Below the pieces are notes generated by a model, which saw only the letters and a list, made by a program, of their open reading frames with translations, was not told the DNA's origin and ran no database searches. Positions 47,290 through 58,500 of a stretch of 64,000 nt of DNA are shown here, in pieces. How positions within the stretch are numbered: position 1 is the first letter of the stretch; each line of letters begins with the position of its first letter. The position numbers were made by a program, and so were the translations under genes. The stretch comes from Certhia americana (taxonomy: Eukaryota > Chordata > Aves > Passeriformes > Certhiidae): contig CM031870.1 in NCBI GenBank assembly GCA_018697195.1, forward strand, positions 3,647,700 through 3,711,699. The letters are read 5' to 3'.

Positions 47290-48507
47290 CACAAGCCCTT
47301 TTTTTTTTTTTTCTTAAATGTTTATTCCTTCTTTATGCTCAAGGTTTTCCAGAAGCTTTTGCTGCAGTTACAGCAAATACAGAAGTGTTCAATAACTTAT
47401 GGCAAGCAGACTCTTTCTGGCCCCGCTGAAAAATTATTTGTGCAATTGAATTATTTTTCACAGTATTTTTCTTCAAGACTCGGAAGCAATCTTCAGTGGA
47501 GAATATCTTATTTATACCAAATAAATAGTTATGCTATTAGCTTAAGTACAGACCAATCAAAAATCTATAGCTAAATGAGAACATGTTGATTCCTCCATTC
47601 ATTTTCTCCAAAAATGCTATATAGGCGAAAAATCCTGTGGTGTTCAGAAGTGCTGAGCACGCAAAACTCTGCTCGGCTGCTGTACAAACATGATTTGAAG
47701 GGCCTCTCAGCTTAAATAATGCCATGCTTTTTTAATTTTATACACAGCTTTCGTCTGCACCCACGCTCGTGGGGACTGAGCTGAAATAGCACTGAGGGAG
47801 GAGGAAAAGGAGAATCACTCGACTCACTCACAGCTTTGTAGCAGCACAAAAACTTTCAAAGGAGAGCATTGTGCTCACAATGCCCTGAAATAATTCTCAC
47901 TTCATGATTTTCTGCTTTAGTTCTGTCTGCGTAAGGTGGAGGTGACTATTTAGCGTCCCATGATTAAGAAATATCAGAAACATTAATTAGGGCATGCATC
48001 CAGTCCTTTGGACATTGAAAACGTGAAGTATTATTGTGGATTTTAACATCTCAATCTGGAGGTTCAAAATCTCTCGGGATTTTTTTGTGTCTGATTGTGT
48101 TTTCAGGAAAATCACGGTACAAAAAATGTGCCTTTTTTTTTTACAACTGTCAATCATATCATTCCTGACTAATAAAGTAGAGGAAGTGGGAAAAAATCAT
48201 TAATAAAATGAGAGGTGCTCATACATGCAGTTCTTGTTCTTATGAAGTTTGGAAAAGTGTATTTGCATTTCAAATGTTCATACTTTTGTGCTTTTCTGAA
48301 TAGCTTAGTGTTCATTTCTATCAAATTTACCAAAAATCCAGATGCATGCAAAATATAAAAAAAATACTGAGCATAGGAAACTTGATTAATTACCTAGATG
48401 GCAGCAGAAATGCCATGGGAAAAGGAACTCAGTTAAAAAAAAAAAAAACAACAAAAAACCCCCCCCAAAAAACCCCAAAACAACAAAATTGACTTGGAGT
48501 AATTCAT
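47290..48507. other. Spacer; no gene seen
   Basis: AT-rich unique sequence with no recognisable exon. An A/C-rich simple stretch lies at 48434-48489, just before the next CR1 copy. Confidence 0.5.
48434..48489 (+). repeat. A/C-rich simple repeat
   Basis: A runs mixed with AAC and CCCC units, typical low-complexity sequence. Confidence 0.85.
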
Positions 48508-48765
48508 CTGATAAGAGGGCACGGTTTGAAGCTGTGCCAGGCAAGGTTTATGTTGGACATCAGGAGGGATTTCTTCACAGAAAGGGTGATCAGACATGGG
48601 AATGGGCTGCCCAGGGAGGTGGGGGATCCTGGAGGCCTTTCGGGATAGAGTGGACGTGGCGCTCAGTGCCATGGTCTGGGTGACAAGGTGGGGTTCGGTC
48701 ATAGGCTGGACTTGATAATTTCAAACTTTTCCAACCCAATTGCTTCTGTGCTCGTGTGACTGTAA
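48508..48765 (+). mobile_element. CR1 LINE 3' fragment
   Basis: CR1 landmarks in order: 'GAAGCTGTGCCAGGCAAGG', 'GGACATCAGGAGGGATTTCT', 'ATGGGCTGCCCAGGGAGG', 'CTCAGTGCCATGGTCTGG', 'GGTTCGGTCATAGG', then 'CTTTTCCAACCC'. This is a different CR1 subfamily from the 46.85-kb copy. Plus strand. Confidence 0.85.
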
Positions 48766-49107
48766 ACCTAAAGCACAGCCTCAACAGTTTATCTACTTTT
48801 CCTAGCGCACAAGAAAGCCTCCCGTGAAGTTGACAACAACCATCCTTTTCAGCTTTTAAAAAACCAAGCAGTTATACTTCCGAATAATCCTGTATTAAGC
48901 CCATGAGCCGATCACTTCTTACACGCTTTAAGATACTTGAGAGATGCGTTATTAATCCCGAAGCGCTTCAGAGGCGCTGGGAGCGATGCCGTCAGCGGCG
49001 GGGACGCTTCGCTGCCCCGGCCGGAGGCACCGCACGCTCCGGGCAGCCCCAGAGCCGCTTGAGCAGGGCCAGGACCGCACAGTGCTGGAATCTGACAGGG
49101 CCCGGGC

Positions 49108-49345
49108 GGAGCAGAGCCCGAGCGGAGCGGAGCCGGAGCCGGAGCAGAGCCGGACGGAGCAGAGCCCGAGCGGAGCAGAGCCCGAGCGGAGCAGAGCTGG
49201 ACGGAGCAGAGCCCGGGCGGAGCAGAGCCGGGCGGAGCGGAGCCCGGGCGGAGCGGAGCCGGAGTGGAGCGGAGCCCGAGCGGAGCGGAGCCGGAGCAGA
49301 GCCCGGGCGGAGCAGAGCCCGGACGGAGCCGAGCCCAGCCCGCCG
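49108..49345. repeat. GC-rich minisatellite upstream of SNX8
   Basis: Roughly twenty diverged copies of short units built on GAGCGGAGCC, GAGCAGAGCC and GGGCGGAGCA. The tract is open in several frames on both strands, which creates long artefactual frames (over 200 codons) here. Confidence 0.9.
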
Positions 49346-49460
49346 CGGGCACCGCGCCCCTCGCCCCCGGCCCCGCGGGAGGCGGCTCTGCCCGCCCGCC
49401 CCGCCCGCGCTGACAGGCGGGCGCTGCGGAGGAAGGGGAGGGCGGCCGGCCCGGCCTCAC

Positions 49461-49509
49461 ATGACCGCGGCCGCGATGGACGGCGAGCCGCCCGCGGGCA
49501 CGGCCGCAG
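49461..49509 (+). CDS. SNX8: SNX8 exon 1
   Basis: Sixteen codons, MTAAAMDGEPPAGTAA, plus one base. The donor is GCAG|GTACGG. It lies in the CpG island. Confidence 0.85.
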
Positions 49510-52500
49510 GTACGGGGGATGCGGGTGGCGGGGCCGCGCCGGCCGCCCCTGGGAGCAGCCGCGCCCGCCGTGCGCTGCCCTCCCACCGACCCGGGGAGCG
49601 GACGGGGCTCCGCGCAGGGGTCGGGGCCGCGCTCCCCGCCAAAACCTGCGGGAAAGCGCCACCGCCTTCCCCTCTCCCCCCGGGGCAGCGGGACCCTGGC
49701 CGCGGCCGTGCCGTTCGGGGGGATGGGGGTCCCTCCCCGTGTCACGGAGCGGGGGTCTGTGGTTACCTGCCCGCTCGGAGGTCTCCCCGGTGACCGCGGG
49801 CGGTCAGCTCCCCCCAGCCCCGCCGCAGGGCTGGACACGGGCACGGGGCGCGGTCCAGAACTTCTCCCGTGGGGACTCACGCGGCCGAGCGCTCACGGCG
49901 TGCTGCACAGACTTTCTTTCGTGCCTGCTCCTCTATTCTTTCGTGCCTGCTCCTCTATTCNNNNNNNNNNNNNNNNNNNNNNNNNNNNNNNNNNNNNNNN
50001 NNNNNNNNNNNNNNNNNNNNNNNNNNNNNNNNNNNNNNNNNNNNNNNNNNNNNNNNNNNNNNNNNNNNNNNNNNNNNNNNNNNNNNNNNNNNNNNNNNNN
50101 NNNNNNNNNNNNNNNNNNNNNNNNNNNNNNNNNNNNNNNNNNNNNNNNNNNNNNNNNNNNNNNNNNNNNNNNNTCCTCTATTCTCTCGTGCCTGCTCCTC
50201 TATTCTCTCGTGCCTGCTCCCCGCCGGCCGAGCGGGGCTCGGGGCACGCCGGAGCCCCTGCGGGTCGGTGGGCAGGGCACGGGGACAGCCCCGGCTCCAA
50301 ACGCTGGAGTTTTAGGAGCGGGCAGCTGGGTCTGGGATGAGGAAACTTGTAGCCAAATACTGGCAGCGCTTTTTGCGAAATGAGAGATGGAGGGAGGTCC
50401 TGAGTGAATTGAGGGAATAACGTGTTAGACTCCTTTAGCAGTTAGAAGGAATGAAACTTTTAGAGGTTCTCTAAAGGTCACTTAGAAGTAGCTGAAGTTT
50501 TGTACCTGCTCTGTGCATACTATTTTTTTGCTCAGTTTGGAAAGAAAGATACTCGAGTAGGTAAGCTTAAAGCATGGAAAAATGGTTTGGTTGATTATAT
50601 TTAGGATCCACTGTGATTTGCTCTAGTTAGGCCTGTGATGCTCCTGATGCAGATAATGCTTATAAATAAATTATTTTGGAATATTTCTGTCCAGGACTGA
50701 TGTAACATATTGAACAGCAGCCTTTGTGGAAAAAAATGTCCTACTGTACCAAAGAGAGAGCTTGCTCAGGTATGTCTGTTATGGATTTACCATCTGCCTC
50801 AGGAGCCTTATAGAGATAAAACAGTTGTCTCCAAGGAGAGTACTGTTGAACTGATTACTTCTGGTGATGGTGCTTCTGTACCTTTCTGACCTCAGCCTTC
50901 TTTAGAAAACTTGTTTTTCTTTGGCAAAGATTTTATGATGAACACTGAGAGAGGGTATCTAATGATTTTGGCTAAAGAAAAATAATGCTATGAATGCAGC
51001 AATGGTTTTTATTTCTAGCATCATGATGCAGGTTCAGAGATCTTTGAAGTTTCACACCTCTGTTATTTTTTTTGGAGACCAGCAGTTTCTCAATGAGTGT
51101 TTTGGGAGGATTGAAATATGCAGAGTAATGAGAGTCCTGATAGATGTCATTGATGCCTCCCTGTTAGAGCACATACAAATGCTGTCTTTTTGATTAAGCA
51201 GAGTTCAAACTACTTTAATACAATAGAAGAGAAAAGAAAAAAAGAATAATGTCCACTATGTAGAAGTCAATTTTATTGACATTTTTTTCCTTTTGCTTCC
51301 ATGTGAGTCTGTTTTGCAGCGATTGCAGGGAGCTAATCCAGGTGTGTTGGCTGTGTAGGGAGTGAAGTGTCTCTTTTCCTTCTGATGGTAAACCTTTAAC
51401 TGTGTGTTCATGGGAGGGCTGTGCAGGTTACACACAGTGTAATTTGCACATGACCACTGATATCCTCTAGTCTTCAAATTTTAGGAGTTGGTGCAGGTTG
51501 AGGGAGGAAAATTCACCAGTTCTAGACACAGTGGAAATGGTACAAAAGGAGGAGAGCTTTAATGATTGCCTTTTAACGGGATTTAGGATAAGAATGGGCT
51601 TGTTCTGACTATAAAATGTGTGAGAAGCCCGTTGGGAGGCTGTAGTGTTTGGAGTTGCAATGCCATTTTTTAATGCTTAAATGCTCACATCAAATTTTCC
51701 CCCAGTGTAATCATGAGGATGAGAAACACGTAAGAAAGATGAGAAGCAAAACAAAGATAAACTTTTTCTTTTAATGGGATATTTTTGACCTCTATAAGGA
51801 CAGTTGGTTGTGGAAACTTGCCAGTTTTGTAGTGTCCTTGTGAAGGGAGTAGTTGTTTGGGTTATTGCTTGCTGGGTTACATTTTTGGGTGTGAATTTCC
51901 ACACTTCCAACCTCTTTGTGAAATATGATAGTCTAGCAGTCATCCACTGGGTGCTAGGAGCCAGCCCTAGTGAGCATTTGACTTTTTGTCTCTGTAATCT
52001 TAGGGCACATTCCTCAATGGATTTTTCTCTGCTAATCCTGTTATTTCTTCAAAGTAGCTGCATCTCACTTTACTGTGTTTGCTACAGCCAGGGTCTGTGG
52101 CTCATGGCTGACTAGTGAATGGAATGTGTCCCTTGTATCCCTAGACTTGGGAAATCAGATGAATCAGTTGATGATCTAACAGCACAGTTAAAAGAACAGG
52201 GCAATAGGTTTAAGGTTATTCTTTACACACAGCAAATCTGTGTGACAGGTTGGTGTTGTTTTTTTTTTCTGCTGGAGTTTGGGATTGTGGTAGTTTGAGA
52301 AGCAGCAAGAGGCCTACAGCTGCAGGGGGCTGCAGAAATTCAGGTGCTTTTTAGATATTACTAAATAAAGTTTAAATAGTTTCATCTGGTTTTGAGTTGT
52401 GGCAGAACTTCTCTGTTTCATCTTTAGGAGCACCAAGTGCTGAATAACTATCTTAAACTTACTTGGAAAAACAACCACCAAAAACCCCTCCCCAAACCAA

Positions 52501-55500
52501 AACCAAACTACCCACAACATCAAAAAACACAAGGGGAAATATAAAAAGCTAACCAAATACAAAAACCCCCAGAAAACTCAGACTAACTAGTGCAGGGTGC
52601 ATGCTTTACATCTGCGGTGGTGTTTTGGGTTTTTTTAAAAGAGAAAAACAAAATGTTGGAGCCAGTTTCCAGCATCTAATTTTATGATACTGTGTGCTAT
52701 TTTATTTTGTTTTGGCATTGGGTAGCTTGTTGGGAAGGGAATTGTTGGGAAGGAGAAGGAAGGAGACTCTTAATTAGAGTGAAGCTAAATATCATAACTT
52801 TTCTTGTACCCAGTAAGAAATACAGACCTGCCTTCCATGTTGAACACACAGCTGTGTAGCACTTAGCTTTGTTAGACTGATTCTTTTGCTTTTTTTCTTT
52901 TGAAATAAGAATTGCATGGTTTTAAATTCTTCAAAAGAACCCAAACAAGTTGCATGCAGTTGTCTCAAAAAATAAGCCTTTAACAGGAATAGGGTTCTTT
53001 TTTGTTTTGTTTTGTTTTGTTTTGTTTTGTTTTGTTTTGTGGGACTTCCGTTGTTCTTTTCTTTTTTTAGGGGATTTCAAATTATGTAATATTTAAAAAA
53101 CCAAAAACTAAGATGGGCATCTGTTTGAATTTGTAGTTGAAATCTGCCCCAGCTTTCAGGGAGGCTGCTGTTGAGGCTGGATTCTGGAGTTACAGAGGAA
53201 TGTGTTTGACACAATAAGGGGGAAAGGTATTTCCATAAGTCCTGGGGCTTCTCATGAGAAGACAGAAAGGAAAGGGAAATGCTGATGAATTATATTTGCA
53301 TTGCTGCTTTAGTATTCCTGGCCCAGGAGTTGGTAGTGGAGTCCTCATTTTTTTCCAGGGAGAAATCTGAGGTATCTGTGTACAAACCCAGTCAGTTTTC
53401 ATATTCCCTGGCATTTCCTGTGGGTTGGATCCCCTCTGCTCTGCACAGCTGTGGCATGTGATGATGGAGGAGAGGTCTGAGCTGGTTTTCCTGAAGATTT
53501 TGCTTCCTTGCTGGCTCCTTTCTCCTTCTAGTAAATAAGCTACTAATATAACAAGTAATTCTGTGGCACCATCTATTTAAGCATGTCTAATAAGTTTATC
53601 TGATTAGCACCTGGTGTAATATAGAATTGGTAGCATCAGCCATCTGTGAAATGGAGATAAGGCCTCCAAATTTGATTGACAGAGCTTAAATAAGGAAGGG
53701 AGATCAATGTTGTGATTTGCCACCTGTGCTTCCAGCCCTGGCATTGCTCTCCTGTATGTGCTTACTCTCGTGTTAAAACTGTGCTGCTATCCAGGTACTT
53801 GGAATTTGGCTCTGGCTTTTATAAATACGTAATTTTGGAAATTAGATGGAGGAAACTGGTAACTCCATGGAGGGCAGGTTGCTGCCCAGTTGTATCAGTG
53901 GAGTAATGAACATTGAGCACTAACTAAAGCATGAAACACATGGTATGAAGTAGAGGAATTTTCTATTGCAGTTGTTCTCTGGATAAGTTTCTCAACTCCC
54001 TTCAGTCCAAAGGCTATCTGACTTGTTACCAAAAAAAAAAAAAAAAAAAGTATTATGCAGTGTTTTCATAGCTGTTTTCTTTCACAACCAAACCAAAACT
54101 AGGCCACGCTTTGAATGCTTCTTCAAACTTTTAGGTCTTGTCATCTTGTTGTCTTCTTGTTTGCATGTGTATGTTTATGTGTATTATTTTTAACTTTTGT
54201 ATCAACTTGTTTTCAGTTGTATCAGGCCATTTCCTGATATCTTATTGACAACAGATTGAAAAACTGCTGTAGCCAAAGCCTAGCTTGTAGGAAAAAGCTG
54301 ATTTTTATTTTGTCTGCTTCCCAGTGTTCCAGGGGACCATTCCATACCTCATTTCTGTATCCACTTGCTATATAAACTTTACTAGATAATGATCTGCTGA
54401 AACCAAAGGGAATGTTTTGAAAATTAGCTGTTCTCCAGCAGAGAGTTCGTGATGGGAAGCGTTAAGTGTTCTGTTACAATGCATGTAAATCCTTTTACTG
54501 GCTGAACACAGGAGCTCATACCAATGAGTTCCCACTATTATCCACCATTCCTGGCCAGGGCTCTTGAGGCTGTTCCCAAATAGGCTCTTTAGTAAGTGGA
54601 ATGAAAAATGGGCTGAAGAATAGTTCCAGTATATATTGCTCTGTAGGGTTAGTGTTAATGCCATGATAAGCATTTCCTAAAGCAGGTTAACAGCTGTTCC
54701 TAAGTTATTTTGTTATGTTCTCAGACCAGTGTTTGTGGGTGTAGATTCACTCTGAGTAACTGTCTTGTTGATAACAGACATATTGAGGTTATTAATTAAA
54801 CAGTAATTATTCAAACTTGTTTGCATGGTTGTCTGGTTTGAGTGATTTCACACATTTAGACAAGGCTGAGATGTAAAGAAGCTACAGAGTATTTCAGGGA
54901 GAGCCAAGAGTGTGAGCTGCTGATAAAGAGAGGCATCTCCTGTAGGTGATTTTTAGAAAGCAAGTTTAGAGAATAACTTAATAAAAACTGGGGAGGAATT
55001 ACCAAGTAAAGAGCAACATGGCTGAATTGTCAAAGGGCTGTGGAATCTTGCCTGGTGGGGCATCACTGTGATGTCTTACTGGGTAATGGGTTTCAAACCT
55101 GTATTGAATTTTGGAGTCCTCAGCATCAGTTTGGTTCTGGGACTTAAAGATGAACCAGTGAGGGTTTCATGGTTCACCCTGTACATCATTTCTCCTCATA
55201 CCTACCTCTTGCCTTTGGGGTTTCAGGAGTTTACCAGGCAATGCTGAGCCCCAGCTCAGGGACTGGTTTGTGCTGTTGGTTGTCCAGCAGAAAGATGGGA
55301 AGCAGAGACCGTGACTCAGTAGGCAGGAAAAGATGTTGGTACAGATTGGCACTGCTTGGGGAATTAGGTGGGGTGCATTTTGAGTAGCCCCCTTTGGGGG
55401 AGGCCTCTGCAACATCAGCCAGTGGCTGAGCATCACAGAATGCTCTGGAATTCTCTGGAGGGATGTGTGTATGTGTGTGAGCACTGGAAGAGTAACAACA

Positions 55501-58500
55501 TCTGGCGTCGTGTGTCGGGTTTCATTGGTGTGCCTTGAGCTGTTAAACCCAAGAATTGCCAGGGTGGGCACCCAGAGAACTGCTGCTCTGGATCTCAGGG
55601 ATGCCTTGTGCTCCACAGATGTTATCACTTCATCCAGCAGTATCCCATGTCAACACTGGATTAGCTTGTATTATTTTACTGCAAATTTCTGGCAGGTAGC
55701 TGGAAACTTTTAGGAGCTGTTAAGTAGGTGAGGTTAGCAGGTGATATGTCTGTTAAAGCAGAGGTGTTAAGACTTGCTTCTCTGAGTCACCTTAGCAGGA
55801 ATCTGAAGCCTGATGAGGCATGTGGGATAAGGTCATTTGTCCTGGATTTAGTTTGGTTTCATTAAGCCATTTTATGGAACAAACACCAAAGTGTCTGTTC
55901 CATAAATCTGTCATAAATCTGAGGAATTAAAGATTGCTTGTTTTCCCCATTTATCAGGGCCTAGGGCACATAAAGGAGCAGGTGGGAAATCCTTATCAGG
56001 AGGAGGTCAGGGCTTTCAAGTTAAGTTTATCTTCCTTGAGTTAATCTGTTACCCAGTTACCAACTTTTTTCAACTATGTATCAAAGCTTAAAGAAATGCT
56101 TCTTGCTTCTATAGTCTGGGTTCTCAAAATTGCAGATATATTTAAGAACTTCCTCACAATGGCAAGGAAGGGATAATGAATCCTACCTGGCTTTTCTAGG
56201 TACCTTTCATCAGTGGATTTGACTTGCTTTATAAAAGAGCTTGCTCACAGTGTGCCTCTTACAGAAAGGAAGCAAGCCACCTGCTCCAGACTGGAGAGCA
56301 GAACTCAGGTATGGAGTGAACAGAGTCCAGGGTTGTACCTTCATTTTTTCACACTGTTTCCTGAGTGTGAAATGGGTAGGAAAGAAAGGATGGCTTTGAA
56401 AAACAATGTAAGCTCAGTTTATGGTCACATAATAGATGTAGTTATGAAGTCAGGTTGATATAACAGGCTGCAGTCAGGCACTTGGTAAGAGAACATGCTG
56501 AGTCTTTGCCCCTTCTTTAATGTCATTTGTCCTCTGGGGCCACATTCTTAAGACCCATCTTTTTTCACTTCTGCATCTGAGAATCAGTTACTGTCCAGAG
56601 CTGCCCAGTTATGGTCAAATTCACTGTCAAAAGCTGTTTGTTTTCTAGCTACAAGCAGTGGAAGAGAGTAGGTAAGCTTGAAAGATTTTGCCACAGCTTG
56701 CTGTGATTGAGGAATTGTCGGGTTGGTAGCCCTTATCAGGAACCTTTTCCTTCTGCTTTGGAACTTAAGTATGTTGACATAGTAAATTATTGTAATTCAC
56801 GCTCACTGTAGCACACTGTCAGAGAGTTTAATAAAATTATGTCAAATGACCTGTCCCTTCCTTTGTAATGATGTGCAAAATTAATGGATTAAATTTCTGC
56901 AGCGCGGTGAAATGATACATTTTCCTTCCCTTCCATGAGTTGTTCTAGGCAGGATCCAAAAGTGCTGAGCAAGGGTTTCGTTCATTTTGGCAGATCCTGC
57001 TGTGGTGGGAGCTGGACAGACAGGAAACGCAGGCCTCTTAGCTGATTCACAGAACAAATTTGGCCTGTGATTCTTTGCTTAGTGGAGATGTGTCTCTGAC
57101 TCGATATAATTGGTGGTGCTCCTGGGTGTTGTGAGCAGGGAGGTACCAGTGATGTGAACGTGTGTGAAGCAGCATAACCTTCCAGGGGAGTGGCCTGGCT
57201 GGGCTTCTGCTTGTGTTGCACCACTCTGGGAGCACCAAGCAAAGGAACAGAATATTTTAAGGCTACTTCTTTTACTATATCTTATCAAGTCTAATGTTTT
57301 TTTTTTCCCTTTTTGTCTTCTAGACTTGGCAAAGCCTCCAGTAAATGAACCAAGGGAACCGGAACAGTTTCTGATGCAGACGCCCCAGGGAAATCCACTG
57401 CTGCTTTCCCACACCCTACAAGAGCTATTGAGCAAGGATAGTGTGCAGGTGGAGCTTATACCTGAGAAGAAGGGCCTTTTTCTGAAACATGTGGAATATG
57501 AGGTCTCCAGCAAGGTAATGTGAACAAGCTTTGGGCTTGGTGAGAATGTATGATCCTCAGAATATCTGTGCAGTTTCTGCTGGCAGAGTCCTGAGTGATT
57601 TAGATGTGCTGATGCTGCTGGGTTTAAGTAGACCAGTTGTGTGGGCTGACTTTTGGGCCTCTGCAGCATGGAGCATCTAACTGAGCTGTGAAGGATGGTC
57701 TGCAAGTTCACCGTCTTGGAGCCAGAGCTCTGTCTGAAAGCAGGTGTATGACAATGAAAACTGAACAGTTTGGTAACAAACTGGCGGAGGTAGCTGGGTA
57801 TTTCAAACTGTTTTGAGCTAGTGAAGAAATTGTATTGACAGTGCAAAAAAAAAAAAAGAAAACAGTGGAGGTGCTGCTGTTTAAGCTGTGCAGTGATTTG
57901 TCCCCCTCCTTTGTTAACTGCAGAGATTCAAGTGCTCAGTGTACAGACGATACAACGACTTCGTGGTGTTCCACGAGATGCTGCTGCAGAAGTTCCCGTA
58001 TCGCATGGTGCCAGCACTGCCCCCCAAAAGGATGCTAGGAGGTAAACCTGCACCTTCATTTTGGTCTGGAAGGGTTTTGCTTCATGGTGCAAGAGCAATC
58101 AAGGTGCTGCTGTTGAAAAGAAATGTTTAAAAGATCCAAAGTCTTGGCTTCTGCTTGCCTCAGACAACAGCTTTGATGTTTTAATACACCATTTGGAGAT
58201 GTGAATTATTGCCGTGCTAGAAAATCCTGTAGCTGAGATAGGAATGCAGAATTTCAGTGGGGTTTCTCCCTGTGGAATTTCAGTGTCTAATGATTTTTCT
58301 TAATGAGATTTTAGGTGTAATTCTACACAAGAGCATGGCAGAGTTGCAAGGTTGCTGAGTTGTTCATTGATTCTTAGAACAGGTCGTGATGATCATTGTT
58401 TAGTGGTAGACATGGCAGTGTTGGTTTAACAGCTGGATTCAGTGGTCTTAAAATTTATTCTCCAACCTAAATGGAATCAGAGTTAGTTCATTCAAGTATA

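Larger units (their letters stand above)
48960..49870 (+). promoter_or_regulatory. SNX8: CpG island, SNX8 promoter and first exon
   Basis: A strongly GC- and CpG-rich block surrounds the SNX8 start codon. Its upstream half (about 49108-49345) is a GC-rich minisatellite. No TATA box is obvious. The transcription start cannot be placed from sequence alone. Confidence 0.7.
49510..57323 (+). other. SNX8: SNX8 intron 1 (7.8 kb)
   Basis: Outside the GC-rich first few hundred bases the intron is AT-rich. It contains the 22-bp VNTR with an N gap, a (TTTTG)n run at 52998-53040 and a poly-A tract at about 54031-54049. No additional exon with matching phase was recognised, and exon 1 joins exon 2 in frame directly. 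Confidence 0.8.

Noticed and set aside
48903..50383. Very long open frames on both strands (up to 465 codons) upstream of and over SNX8 exon 1
   Set aside because: They translate the GC minisatellite into Arg/Ala/Glu/Pro repeats, pass through the N gap, and conflict with the supported SNX8 exon 1.
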